DNA from: Bacteroidales bacterium
GTDB taxonomy: Bacteria; Bacteroidota; Bacteroidia; Bacteroidales; P3
Length of the DNA: 61,106 nucleotides
Assembly: GCA_017646685.1 (NCBI GenBank)
Contig: JAGCLZ010000070.1
Span: 1 to 61,106 of the forward strand
Direction of reading: 5' to 3'
The notes beneath the pieces are model-generated. The model did no database searches and had not been told where the DNA came from. It saw only the letters and a program-made list of their open reading frames with translations. This document shows positions 18,052 to 27,487 of the stretch, piece after piece. Positions within the stretch are counted from its first letter, which is position 1. Each line of letters opens with the position of its first letter. Position numbers and translations under genes: made by a program.

Positions 18052-20079
18052 ATGAATTTTAGTATAGAGGCCGATTATAAACCCATGGGCGACCAACCCG
18101 AAGCCATACGTCAGTTGGTGGCGGGGGTAAGGAACAACCAAAAAGGGCAGGTGTTGCTAGGAGTAACAGGCTCCGGCAAGACCTTTACAGTGGCCAATGT
18201 GATTGCTCAGCTAAATAAACCTACGTTGGTGCTTAGCCACAACAAAACTTTGGCGGCACAACTTTATGGCGAGTTTAAGCAGTTTTTTCCTCACAATGCT
18301 GTGGAGTATTTCGTGTCATACTACGACTACTACCAGCCGGAGGCTTTTATTCCTTCGACCAATACATATATCGAGAAGGATTTGCAAATCAACGATGAGT
18401 TGGAAAAGTTGAGGATACGTGCTAGTTCGGCATTGCTATCGGGTAGGAGAGATGTGATAGTAGTATGCTCCGTATCGTGTATATATGGTATAGGTAATCC
18501 GGAGGAGTTTAAGAACGGGACTATTTATCTGAAGGTTGGAGATAGGATGGACCGCGATGCTTTTCTGCTACATCTTGTAGATTCGCTATATACCCGAAAC
18601 GAGATAGATTTTATTAACGGCCGTTTTAGAGTGAAGGGTGATACTGTTGATGTATTTCCATCTTATGCCGATTTTTGCTATCGTATATCCTTTTGGGATG
18701 ATGAGATAGATGGTTTACAGTCGTTCGATCCTCTTAGTGGAAGAACTATTGATACTATGGATGAGATTGTTATATATCCTGCCGGTAATTTCCTTACATC
18801 CAAAGAACGACTCAAAGAGGCTTTATTCAGTATCGAGAATGATATGTTTGAGCGTAGGGATATGTTTATAAATGAAGGTAGGCTTCTTGAGGCTAAGAGA
18901 TTGGAGGAGAGGGTTAATTACGACTTGGAGATGATACGTGAGGTGGGTTATTGTAGTGGTATAGAAAACTATTCCCGTTATTTTGATGGGCGTAAGGAAG
19001 GATCGAGACCATTCTGCCTTATAGACTATTTTCCCGATGATTTCCTTATGGTTATCGATGAGAGCCATGTTACCATACCTCAAATACATGCAATGTATGG
19101 AGGCGATAGAAGTAGGAAGATGAACTTGGTGGAATATGGTTTTCGCTTACCATCGGCGTTGGACAATAGGCCACTTACTTTCGACGAGTTTTACAACTTA
19201 AGCAATCAAACAATATATATCAGCGCCACACCTGCCGACTATGAGTTGCAAGAAAGTGAAGGGGTGGTAGTGGAACAGGTGATACGTCCTACCGGGCTAC
19301 TAGATCCTGTGGTAGAAGTGCGTCCGGCAACATCACAAGTCGATGATTTATTGGACGAGATTGAAGATGTAGTATCTTCTGGCGAGAGGGTGTTGGTGAC
19401 TACCCTTACCAAACGTATGGCCGAGGAGTTTACCAAATATCTTGGTAATTTAGGAATACGTTCCAAATACATACATTCAGACGTTGATACATTGGAACGT
19501 GTTGAGATTATGCGAGATTTGCGCATGGGTGTGTTTGATGTGCTGGTGGGTGTTAATCTTCTAAGAGAGGGTTTGGATTTGCCGGAAGTGAGTTTAGTGG
19601 CTATACTTGATGCAGACAAAGAAGGTTTTCTTCGCAACGATAGAGCGTTGATACAGACCATAGGGCGTGCAGCTCGTAACGTGCATGGTAGGGCTATATT
19701 GTATGCCGATAAGATAACTGCATCCATGCAGAGGGCTATAGACGAAACCAATAGACATCGTGAGAAACAGATACGTTACAATCAGGAGCATGGTATAGTA
19801 CCTAGGCAGATAGTAAAATCAACCGAGGCTATATTGGGGCAAACATCAGTGATAGACCTTGCAGCAGAGCAGAGTGCCGAATACTATGTTGCTTCTTCAA
19901 CCACTACGTTCAAGGAACCGGAAGTGGAAAAGGTGTATCGTAGCAAAGAAGAGATAAAGAAAGCTCTCAACACTGCTCACCGCAATATGCAAAAGGCTGC
20001 CAAGGAGTTGGATTATATGGCTGCTGCCAAATATCGTGATGAGGTAAAATATTTGCAGCAGTTGCTAGAGAGTAGGTAA
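18052..20079 (+). CDS. uvrB: Excinuclease ABC subunit B
   Basis: 675 residues from the ATG at 18052; an upstream in-frame TTG at 18043 is less likely because UvrB proteins begin like MNFSIEADYKPMGDQPEAI. Helicase motifs: GVTGSGKTFTVAN (Walker A), VIDESHVT (Walker B), LVTTLTKRMAEE and GRAARNVHGRAILYAD. The damage-probing beta-hairpin YYDYYQPEAFIPSTNTYIEKD is intact, as is the C-terminal UVR motif (NMQKAAKELDYMAAAKYRDE). It works in nucleotide excision repair with UvrA and UvrC, neither of which is in this window. Confidence 0.98.
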   Translation: MNFSIEADYKPMGDQPEAIRQLVAGVRNNQKGQVLLGVTGSGKTFTVANVIAQLNKPTLVLSHNKTLAAQLYGEFKQFFPHNAVEYFVSYYDYYQPEAFIPSTNTYIEKDLQINDELEKLRIRASSALLSGRRDVIVVCSVSCIYGIGNPEEFKNGTIYLKVGDRMDRDAFLLHLVDSLYTRNEIDFINGRFRVKGDTVDVFPSYADFCYRISFWDDEIDGLQSFDPLSGRTIDTMDEIVIYPAGNFLTSKERLKEALFSIENDMFERRDMFINEGRLLEAKRLEERVNYDLEMIREVGYCSGIENYSRYFDGRKEGSRPFCLIDYFPDDFLMVIDESHVTIPQIHAMYGGDRSRKMNLVEYGFRLPSALDNRPLTFDEFYNLSNQTIYISATPADYELQESEGVVVEQVIRPTGLLDPVVEVRPATSQVDDLLDEIEDVVSSGERVLVTTLTKRMAEEFTKYLGNLGIRSKYIHSDVDTLERVEIMRDLRMGVFDVLVGVNLLREGLDLPEVSLVAILDADKEGFLRNDRALIQTIGRAARNVHGRAILYADKITASMQRAIDETNRHREKQIRYNQEHGIVPRQIVKSTEAILGQTSVIDLAAEQSAEYYVASSTTTFKEPEVEKVYRSKEEIKKALNTAHRNMQKAAKELDYMAAAKYRDEVKYLQQLLESR

Positions 20080-20120
20080 ATGGGATATAATAACGATATA
20101 ATATGTGAGGATAGCAGTAT

Positions 20121-21116
20121 ATGATGTATCGGTCGGAAAATACGCAACATGTGCAACGCAGTAAAAAAAAGCAACGATGGCAACGTATTGTTATGGTTGT
20201 TTTATTGTTTGTTGTTGGTAGTGTGGTTGCAATTGTTGTTATTAACAAAGAATCGACCGATGGATATACTAATATCGTGGAAAGTAGGGATGAAACCAAT
20301 GCACGTATGAAAGCAAAGCATAGCTTGGATAACTATATTATTAGTAGTGATGAACCATTATCTTCACGTAAGTATCATAAGATATTCAACGATAATAACG
20401 ATATACAACTTGCGGCAGCTCGGCTCAATGGTATTAGTAAGCCATTCTCTACAAGGGATGATTTTGTAAATCTACCACAACTTATGTATATAAACCATTG
20501 TTCGTTATATTATATAAATGAACTTACACATTCTTTGCCATATCTTGTACCATCGGCAAGAGTTTTGCTGGATGATATAGGACTCCTCTTTAGACGTAAA
20601 GTAAAAGAAAAATATGTCGATGCCGACTATCGTATTATAGTTACGAGTCTTTTGCGAACAGAGGAGGATATACGTAAATTGCGACGTCGAAACCGTAATG
20701 CCACAGAAAAATCATGCCATCGTTATGGTACCACATTTGATATTGCTTATGCTCGATTTGATAAAGGAGAAGGCCGTAGTGTAAACGAAACTATTCTTAA
20801 GCATATTCTTGCCGAAACGCTATATGAATTGCGTCAGCAAGGCAGATGTTTTGTTATATACGAACGTCGGCAACGTTGTTTTCACATCACTGTTCGTAAA
20901 GTAGATTATAAATTCACCTCAGTGCCTGATTGTATAGATATGATACATCGTTATGCTCTGATAGAGCGTGGAAATGGACATTTCCAAATAAGTGCATATC
21001 ATCCGGATATTAATGTAGTATCATCGCATACTACAGAATCTAAATCGTCAGAAATCAAGAAAAAGGTTGTTATTTATGACAATTACGACACTTCTTCGCA
21101 TGTGCCATTTCTGTAG
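20121..21116 (+). CDS. DUF5715 family membrane-anchored protein, peptidase M15-like
   Basis: 331 residues. A basic N-terminus (RSKKKQRWQR) precedes one TM helix (about 25-42), so most of the protein is periplasmic. The motif SCHRYGTTFDIAYARF (about 198-213) resembles the zinc-binding SxHxxGxAxD of M15 D-Ala-D-Ala peptidases, and RCFHITVRK (about 250-258) could give the second zinc His. This places DUF5715 near VanY/DacB-type peptidoglycan peptidases, though activity is inferred. It follows uvrB by 41 bp. Confidence 0.75.
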   Translation: MMYRSENTQHVQRSKKKQRWQRIVMVVLLFVVGSVVAIVVINKESTDGYTNIVESRDETNARMKAKHSLDNYIISSDEPLSSRKYHKIFNDNNDIQLAAARLNGISKPFSTRDDFVNLPQLMYINHCSLYYINELTHSLPYLVPSARVLLDDIGLLFRRKVKEKYVDADYRIIVTSLLRTEEDIRKLRRRNRNATEKSCHRYGTTFDIAYARFDKGEGRSVNETILKHILAETLYELRQQGRCFVIYERRQRCFHITVRKVDYKFTSVPDCIDMIHRYALIERGNGHFQISAYHPDINVVSSHTTESKSSEIKKKVVIYDNYDTSSHVPFL

Positions 21117-21156
21117 ATTATAATTAGTTTGCATTATAAATTATGGGTTATAAATC

Positions 21157-21187
21157 TTTGCATATTTAAATAAAAGTTGTATCTTTG
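21157..21187 (+). promoter_or_regulatory. Promoter of the 21257 gene
   Basis: TTTG at 21157-21160 and TATCTTTG at 21180-21187 with a 19-bp spacer; ATG is about 70 bp downstream. Confidence 0.7.
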
Positions 21188-21256
21188 CATGATGTACTTA
21201 AACACTGGTATATAATATAAGTGTCTGAATTATAAAAAACAAAAACATTTACAAAT

Positions 21257-21772
21257 ATGAAGAAACACATTTTATTTATTGCTATGGCAATATCGTTTAT
21301 GGGACTTTTTGCCCAAGTAAGAATACCGGATGGTAATTTTTCGTTCGAATTGCCTAAAGGATGGAAATATCTTTCTACCAATAAGGTTGATAACAGAACT
21401 AAAGTGTACTTGTATTCGGCTCAAGAACTTGTGTCTGCACAAGGTGATACGACGTTGCCTTTCTTGAGAATATATGTACGAACAGCCACCAAAAATAAAA
21501 CGGCTATGGAATTGAGTATAGATCGTTTTATGGAACAACCTTTCCAAACTATGGCTGAATACACATCTGGATTATTTCTCCCTACTCGTGATGCAATAGC
21601 ATATTTAGGAGCCAATCGTGATGAAGTAGATGGTACTGAAAATCAATTCTATATACTTTATTTTATGCATAAAAATACAGCAATAGAATTTCGTTTGCAA
21701 ACAACAAAAGAAACATTTGAACAAGTAAAGAACGAATTCGAAACCATACTGAAGTCTATAGTCGCTTACTAA
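21257..21772 (+). CDS. Small exported protein, PsbP/DcrB-like fold suspected
   Basis: 171 residues with a signal peptide (AMAISFMGLFAQ). The mature protein starts VRIPDGNFSFELPKGWKYLS, the pattern of PsbP/DcrB/DUF1795-type domains (a surface strand then LPxGW), and ends with an amphipathic helix (TFEQVKNEFETILKSI) as these domains do. The function is unknown. It has its own promoter and terminator, so it is probably a single-gene unit. Confidence 0.6.
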   Translation: MKKHILFIAMAISFMGLFAQVRIPDGNFSFELPKGWKYLSTNKVDNRTKVYLYSAQELVSAQGDTTLPFLRIYVRTATKNKTAMELSIDRFMEQPFQTMAEYTSGLFLPTRDAIAYLGANRDEVDGTENQFYILYFMHKNTAIEFRLQTTKETFEQVKNEFETILKSIVAY

Positions 21773-21821
21773 ATTATGGTATGTAGACTGTTTTTTTAAG
21801 AGGATAGTTGTTCTTGTATAG

Positions 21822-21857
21822 TATGCGAAGTTGAAAAGCTTCGCATTAATTTTTTAT
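21822..21857 (+). terminator. Intrinsic terminator after the 21257 gene
   Basis: TGCGAAG (21824-21830) pairs with CTTCGCA (21839-21845), loop TTGAAAAG, then a T-rich run ATTTTTTAT. Confidence 0.8.
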
Positions 21858-21973
21858 ATGCATATGTAAACTTATATGATGGGTAATATTTTTACCTTTC
21901 TATGAAACATTGGGCGATATTTTACGTACAACGGTAAACGCTGAAATACTATATTTATACGAGAGAAAAGGAT

Positions 21974-24766
21974 ATGAAGAGACTGATAATATTTCTTACA
22001 TTATGTTTGTCGGCTATCTATGCTATGGCTATTGCAGAGGGTGATACAAATTATATTGACTACTACCAGAAAGAGTACAATAAGGTATTTAGGGAGTATA
22101 CCAACGACCCATCTTCTATAACAAATAAGTTGGCGATGTCTGAGTTTTATTCGGCAGAAAATAATCCGATGAGAAATTTGGCATTGGCTATGCGATATTT
22201 GCTTGAGGCAGAGGAAAAGTATTTGGCATTGGTTAATGATAATTCTCAGTATAAAGAGGTGAATAAGTTGATAAAGCAGAAGATTACAATTGCTTCGATA
22301 CGAAAGTTGAAAACAAGGATAACTGATGATTTATATAACTGTATTGATAGTGAGAAGATACTATTTCATCAATGTGATGATTATATTGAAATTTTTGCAT
22401 TCAGTAATCAAGCATTGGAAGCTTTGAAACATTACAAGGCAGAGTTGGCATACCGCAAAACAGAAGAACTTAACACTGTAGAGGCATATCTTGAATTTGT
22501 GAATAATTATGCCAACCACAAGAGAGCAAAGCAAGCTTTGAAAAAGGTGCAAGATTATATTATAGAGGATATAGATAATGCCGATACTGAAGAAAAAGTG
22601 GATAAGGCCTTGAAATCATATATCAACGACACTATACGTCGATATGCTGAAAAGAAAAAGGGTAAGATTGCTTACCGTACCACGTTGAAGATAAATACGG
22701 TGGAATCATATAAAGAATATTTGTCGCGTTATCCTTCGTCGGATGAGTATGTTATGGCTTTGGAGAGAATAGATGGCTTGTTGTATGATAAATTTGTAAC
22801 ACTATCTACACCAAGCGAATATGCTGCTTTTGCAATGTCATATTCTGATAGTCAATTATCTGAGCAAGCTGTGGATAGTATAGTGGTAATGATATTGAAC
22901 GATAGGAGTATAGAGGCATTGGATGTGTATCTGAAAAACTTTACGATGGATTATCGATACAATGATGTGTTCCAAACATACTATCGTTGGCACACGGTGG
23001 AGGGTGGAGTAGCTCCTATAGAGTACTTTGCTACCGAATATCCCAACTATCCATTCTTATACTCGCTTTCAACGGACCTCGAAAACTCTCGTAAGATAGA
23101 TGAGATGAATCTTATGGTTGATTTCGAGGAGAAAAATTTGCGAGAATATACTGATTTTATAAAACAGAATATGACTGTAGGTGTGGCATACGTAGCTTTA
23201 CAACGTATGGTACAGGATATGATAAAGAAAAAACGATGGAACGATGCTGTGAGGAGGTTGCAGTCTGTATCAATATGTTTTGAAGATAATAATGTAAAGA
23301 ACTATAATGACCTACTTACTATACTGAAAGATTCTGGAGATAAGAATCTGAAGTTAGAATCTACTTTTTCTCCAAAATTTGAAGTTAAAAATGTGGCTGT
23401 AACGTCGGATGGTACAACGATGTATTATACACAGCAGGATGTGTTTGGAGGTGTTACAAGGATAGCTAAAGCCAAAAACGTGAAAGGTAGGTGGGCTGAA
23501 GATAATACTGATGTAGTGTTTGGTAATATTGATAACAAAGGCTTGGCAGTATTTTCCTTGTTTGATGACGATACCAAAATGCTGATAGGTAAGGATGAAA
23601 ATATTGCAATAGCTGAACTAGATGTAGTTACAAAACAATGGATGCTAACCTCTATAATGCCATATCCTATCAATACAGATGCTTATGATGGTGATGCTTT
23701 TATGTTGCCTGATGATTCTGGAATATTGTTTGTGAGCGACAGAAGGGGAGGTTTAAACCTACAACCTTCAAAAGCATACTTTCATGGTGATACTGCTTTG
23801 GCATCCGATATATACTTTGTACCTCGAAAACAAGTCTACGGATGGGGTGATGCCATAAACCTTGGACCTGCTATAAACACTATCTATAGTGAGAGGTCGC
23901 CGGTTATGAGCAAAGATATGAAAACTATATATTTTGTATCTGATGGTCATGGTGGATTGGGTTATTTGGATGTATATAAATCCACTCGACCCTCGGCAGA
24001 TTCATGGAACAATTGGTCGGAACCGATGAATATTGGCAAGGTAGTAAATACAGGATTTTCAGAGTTGTCATTGGCATTGAGTCAAAACGAGGACTATCTC
24101 TATGTGATAACAGACAGAAATGGAAAATACGAAATGTTGGAGATGTCGCTCAACAACGATGATAATGTATTTGAAAAGGATATGAAGATATATTGTAACA
24201 ATGACCTACAATTAGGTAGCAACAAGGCATCCTTTGTTGTAACCGACCTTGATGCAGGACTGCCGAAAGGTAACTATATGTTTTCTGATGATGAAAGGCA
24301 AGTGGAAATGAGGCTTTTTACTGGGAAAACATATATAATAAATTCATTGTTGCATGGTTATTATTCACCAATATGTGTTCTGAATGAATATTCGTTGGAC
24401 AATGTGGAGATGGTATATCACAACATTGATGTGCTGAAAACTAATAAAACCACATTGCCTCTTGTATTAGTTGATTATTTGGGAAAAAATAGTGTTATGC
24501 TCGTTGATAAATCATATTATGAACTGAATAATATTGCTGATTTTATGAAGAATAATCCAAATTATACAGTGGAAATAATAAGTAATGTTGATATTGACGA
24601 TGTAGAGAAGGCTTATAATCTTTCTCAAAGTAGAAGCCATGCAATAAAGAATTATCTTGTAAGTATAGGTGTTGATAAAGATAGGGTGATAGCATCGGGT
24701 TTTGCCAATACTGCCTATCTATCTGAATCGGACACCATATATCAAACAGAAATAAGGATTTGGTAG
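21974..24766 (+). CDS. PorE-like protein: helical repeats, PD40 beta-propeller and OmpA-like domain
   Basis: 930 residues, signal peptide ending AMAIAEG. Residues about 30-440 are mostly helical with repeated motifs (KINTVESYKEYLSRYPSSDEY; LNTVEAYLEFVNNYANHKR), TPR-like. About 455-730 carries PD40/WD40-like blades: DGTTMYYTQQD, DDSGILFVSDRRGG, KDMKTIYFVSDGHGGLG, NEDYLYVITDRNG. The final 120 residues resemble OmpA_C: YYELNNIADFMKNNPNYTVEI then QSRSHAIKNYLVSIGVDKDRVIASGF. This order mirrors the T9SS component PorE. Differences: the signal lacks a lipobox, and the helical part is longer. A role in T9SS or peptidoglycan anchoring is inference. Confidence 0.75.
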   Translation: MKRLIIFLTLCLSAIYAMAIAEGDTNYIDYYQKEYNKVFREYTNDPSSITNKLAMSEFYSAENNPMRNLALAMRYLLEAEEKYLALVNDNSQYKEVNKLIKQKITIASIRKLKTRITDDLYNCIDSEKILFHQCDDYIEIFAFSNQALEALKHYKAELAYRKTEELNTVEAYLEFVNNYANHKRAKQALKKVQDYIIEDIDNADTEEKVDKALKSYINDTIRRYAEKKKGKIAYRTTLKINTVESYKEYLSRYPSSDEYVMALERIDGLLYDKFVTLSTPSEYAAFAMSYSDSQLSEQAVDSIVVMILNDRSIEALDVYLKNFTMDYRYNDVFQTYYRWHTVEGGVAPIEYFATEYPNYPFLYSLSTDLENSRKIDEMNLMVDFEEKNLREYTDFIKQNMTVGVAYVALQRMVQDMIKKKRWNDAVRRLQSVSICFEDNNVKNYNDLLTILKDSGDKNLKLESTFSPKFEVKNVAVTSDGTTMYYTQQDVFGGVTRIAKAKNVKGRWAEDNTDVVFGNIDNKGLAVFSLFDDDTKMLIGKDENIAIAELDVVTKQWMLTSIMPYPINTDAYDGDAFMLPDDSGILFVSDRRGGLNLQPSKAYFHGDTALASDIYFVPRKQVYGWGDAINLGPAINTIYSERSPVMSKDMKTIYFVSDGHGGLGYLDVYKSTRPSADSWNNWSEPMNIGKVVNTGFSELSLALSQNEDYLYVITDRNGKYEMLEMSLNNDDNVFEKDMKIYCNNDLQLGSNKASFVVTDLDAGLPKGNYMFSDDERQVEMRLFTGKTYIINSLLHGYYSPICVLNEYSLDNVEMVYHNIDVLKTNKTTLPLVLVDYLGKNSVMLVDKSYYELNNIADFMKNNPNYTVEIISNVDIDDVEKAYNLSQSRSHAIKNYLVSIGVDKDRVIASGFANTAYLSESDTIYQTEIRIW

Positions 24767-24768
24767 TT

Positions 24769-24788
24769 TATAAATTATCAAATTTATA
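24769..24788 (+). terminator. Possible weak terminator, AT-only hairpin
   Basis: TATAAATT-ATCA-AATTTATA just after the stop of the PorE-like gene. No G or C in the stem and no long T run, so termination is doubtful. Confidence 0.3.
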
Positions 24789-24977
24789 CGAAGTCTCAAA
24801 TGTCGAATTATTATGTAATATATGCTGCATTATGAATTGATAACCGCATAATTATGTATTCAGTTTACACATTGAAATAAAATTGTTGGTTTCTTTTTGT
24901 AGAAAATACTCGTAAATTGCAGATAAATGTGTAATTTTGTCGCTCGGATTATTGTAATATAATAACATATTTACGTT

Positions 24978-25787
24978 ATGGAACATTCATTCATTCAATT
25001 CGATGGAAAGAAAATACATTATCAAGACGAAGGGCGAGAATATGATAATGTAATAGTGCTCTTGCATGGATTTCTCAACTCCTTAGATGTATGGGCATCC
25101 TATGTCTATACTTATATGAGAGCATCAAGAGTTGTTGCCATCGATTTGCCTGGTCATGGATTGTCCGATACCTATGGTGAGGTGCATAGTATGGAGTTTA
25201 TGGCTCGTGCAGTAAAAGCTGTGCTCGATAATTGTGGTATAACACATTGTGTGTTGGTGGGTCATTCGATGGGTGGATATGTCTCATTGGCGTTTGCTGA
25301 TGCATACCCTTATATGCTCAAAGGTTTGGTATTGTTGCATTCACAAGCCCTTATGGATAATGATATGGTAAAGGAAAACCGTATGAAGGCTTGCAAGGCT
25401 GTACAAGATAATAGGTCGGCTTTTGTGGTAGGTTTTATACCTGAACTATTCGCAAAAGACAACCGTGATATGTTCAATAGAGAAATAAAAGATTTGCAAG
25501 AAGATAGTCTAAGAACTTCGGAAGAAGGTATTGTGGCGGCACAAAATGGAATGTTGGTCCGCCCAAGCAGAGTATATCTCCTTTCGGAGTTGGAATGTCC
25601 TATATTGTTTGTGTTTGGTAAGCATGATGGTCGTATTCCTTTAGAGTTAGGTTTGAGTCAAGCTATGCTACCAAAATATTCCGAAACAATTGTACTTGGC
25701 AATGCTTCGCATATGGGACATATTGAAGAAAGAAAATATTTGAAGATGAAGATTTACAATTTCCTACAGTCGTGTTATTTGATGTAG
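24978..25787 (+). CDS. Alpha/beta hydrolase
   Basis: 269 residues, no signal peptide. Classic fold: oxyanion loop LLHGFLNS, nucleophile elbow GHSMGG with Ser97, acid in FGKHDGRIP, and His245 in NASHMGHIE. The N-terminus MEHSFIQFDGKKIHYQDEG fits the haloperoxidase/esterase-like branch. The substrate is not evident. It stands alone, with 211 bp before it and a terminator after. Confidence 0.88.
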   Translation: MEHSFIQFDGKKIHYQDEGREYDNVIVLLHGFLNSLDVWASYVYTYMRASRVVAIDLPGHGLSDTYGEVHSMEFMARAVKAVLDNCGITHCVLVGHSMGGYVSLAFADAYPYMLKGLVLLHSQALMDNDMVKENRMKACKAVQDNRSAFVVGFIPELFAKDNRDMFNREIKDLQEDSLRTSEEGIVAAQNGMLVRPSRVYLLSELECPILFVFGKHDGRIPLELGLSQAMLPKYSETIVLGNASHMGHIEERKYLKMKIYNFLQSCYLM

Positions 25788-25834
25788 TGGTTTTCCTATA
25801 AGAGAAAGTTAATGATTATATATGATAATTTCGG

Positions 25835-25878
25835 TAGCAGTTAAATATTCTAGATGGATATAGTAACTGCTATTTTTG
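25835..25878 (+). terminator. Intrinsic terminator after the hydrolase gene
   Basis: TAGCAGTTA (25835-25843) pairs with TAACTGCTA (25864-25872), followed by TTTTTG. It lies between convergent genes. Confidence 0.75.
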
Positions 25879-25884
25879 TATATA

Positions 25885-27156
25885 CTATAAACAGCTTACC
25901 AAAACCTTGTCAATTCTCACACCGTCCATATCTATTATTTCCATGCGAAAATTTTGCCACTCTACCACCTGTCCTTCTTGTGGTATATTATGTGTTATGT
26001 CCATTATAAGTCCGCTGATGGTGTTGAATTTGCAGTCCTCGCTGAATAATTCCTCCTTGTCGAAGTATGCTAGGAAATCGTAGTAGCTGTAGCGTCCGTC
26101 TATTATATAGCTACCATCTTCACGTTCTATTATGTTACCGGTTTCGTTCTCGTCCAGCATTTCGCCTACAAGGGCTTCCATTATATCTTTCAAACTTACA
26201 ATGCCTACCACACTGCCAAACTCGTCGATGATAAGTCCGCTCTTGATACGTTCACGTTTAAACTGTTCCAATGCACTATACACACTTATGCTTTCGGGAA
26301 AGTAGCTGGCCTTTGATAGTATGTCTTTTAGGCAAAAGTTGTTCTTGTTTATGGATGCAAATAAATGTTTGAGATGAACAAAGCCAACAATATTGTCCAA
26401 GTCTTTGTCTATAACCGGGTATGTGTTGTATACATTGGCTTCTATTTTCTTGTGTAGTAGTTGATTGTCCTCATTTATATCTAAGAAAATAATCTCGCTA
26501 CGGTGTGTCATTATTGATGATATTTTTCGGTCGCTTAGATTGAAAGCTCTTTCCACAATATCGTGTTCCACTTCTTCGATTTCACCATCTTCGAGACTTT
26601 CTTTCATCATATTCTTAATTTCCTCTTCTGTAACAGGTGTATCTTTTACTTTGTTCAGTCCAAAAAGTCCTGCCACAAAACTGCTACTTTTGGCTAGTAC
26701 CCATACCAATGGATAGCACATTTTGCTGAGTATCATCATTGGGCGAGCTATAAATTTGGCTATACTTTCGGCTTTGGATAGTCCCAAACGTTTGGGAAAC
26801 AGTTCGCCAAATACGAGGGTGAGGTATGTGATAAATATTACTATTATGGTCTTGCTTATGCCGAAACTGTATGTTTCAAATGCTGGAAACCAATGACTGA
26901 GCACTTCTGATAGGCTTCCGGCAAAAGCCTCGCCCGAAAATAAACCGGTAAGGATACCTATCAGCGTTATTCCTATCTGTAAAGTGCTGAAAAAGTCATC
27001 GGGATTATTAGCAAGTTCCAACGCTTTTTGCGATTTTTTGTTACCTTGTCGGCTTTCGGTTTCCAATTTGCTTTTGCGTGCACTTACAACGGCCATTTCG
27101 CTCATGCTCAAAAAACCGTTGATTAATATAAGTATTGCTATTATTACTATTTCCAT
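25885..27156 (-). CDS. CorC/HlyC-type (CNNM) transporter-associated membrane protein
   Basis: 423 residues. Order: DUF21/CNNM membrane domain with four hydrophobic segments (about 1-155; MEIVIIAILILINGFLSMSE at the start), a CBS pair (about 205-335; MTHRSEIIFLDINE and SGLIIDEFGSVVGIVSLKDIMEALVGE), and a C-terminal CorC_HlyC domain (EREDGSYIIDGRYSYYDFLAYF ... RIDKVLVSCL). Members are linked to Mg2+/Co2+ efflux or resistance; many carry the old label hemolysin. In Bacteroidetes some relatives (GldE) belong to gliding/T9SS loci, but nothing next to it supports that here. Confidence 0.88.
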   Translation of the reverse strand: MEIVIIAILILINGFLSMSEMAVVSARKSKLETESRQGNKKSQKALELANNPDDFFSTLQIGITLIGILTGLFSGEAFAGSLSEVLSHWFPAFETYSFGISKTIIVIFITYLTLVFGELFPKRLGLSKAESIAKFIARPMMILSKMCYPLVWVLAKSSSFVAGLFGLNKVKDTPVTEEEIKNMMKESLEDGEIEEVEHDIVERAFNLSDRKISSIMTHRSEIIFLDINEDNQLLHKKIEANVYNTYPVIDKDLDNIVGFVHLKHLFASINKNNFCLKDILSKASYFPESISVYSALEQFKRERIKSGLIIDEFGSVVGIVSLKDIMEALVGEMLDENETGNIIEREDGSYIIDGRYSYYDFLAYFDKEELFSEDCKFNTISGLIMDITHNIPQEGQVVEWQNFRMEIIDMDGVRIDKVLVSCL

Positions 27157-27303
27157 TACTGTCTTTTCTGTTTTATGCCATATAACTGAAACATCATTCT
27201 TTTATTGTATTCATAAGGCGTTAACTTTGCAGATTGAGGATTATCTAAATCAGTCAAACCTATTTTTGTGGTAAACAATGCTTGCCGATAGGGATGAAAA
27301 ATG

Positions 27304-27380
27304 ACTCGTAATGTAGGTTAAACTCCATCGTGATGTAGTTGGATTTTCCTCGTGATGTAAATCAATCTCCCTCGTGATGC
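27304..27380. repeat. 22-bp direct array, GTGATG family (plus orientation)
   Basis: Core GTAATG or GTGATG at 27308, 27330, 27352 and 27374, exactly 22 bp apart, each preceded by a pyrimidine-rich TCCCTC-like stretch and followed by TAG/TAA. It is the same family as at 16.2 and 46.5 kb, but without an obvious copy of the associated hairpin. The last unit is about 35 bp upstream of the recA -33 element. Confidence 0.8.
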
Positions 27381-27412
27381 AGATAAAAGAGATAAAAAAT
27401 CTATCTCCGATA

Positions 27413-27443
27413 TTGAATATGTGAAAAAAAAATCGTAAATTTG
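27413..27443 (+). promoter_or_regulatory. Promoter of recA
   Basis: TTG at 27413-27415 and TAAATTTG at 27436-27443 with a 20-bp spacer; the recA ATG is 44 bp downstream. Confidence 0.65.
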
Positions 27444-27487
27444 TATCTTCTTAAATTAGGTTGAATATAAATAAAATATTGATAGTC

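Larger units (their letters stand above)
27157..27487. other. Divergent intergenic region with 22-bp array and recA promoter
   Basis: 331 bp between the divergent CorC-type gene and recA. It holds the four-unit 22-bp array and the recA promoter. No LexA-like box was recognised. Confidence 0.7.
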
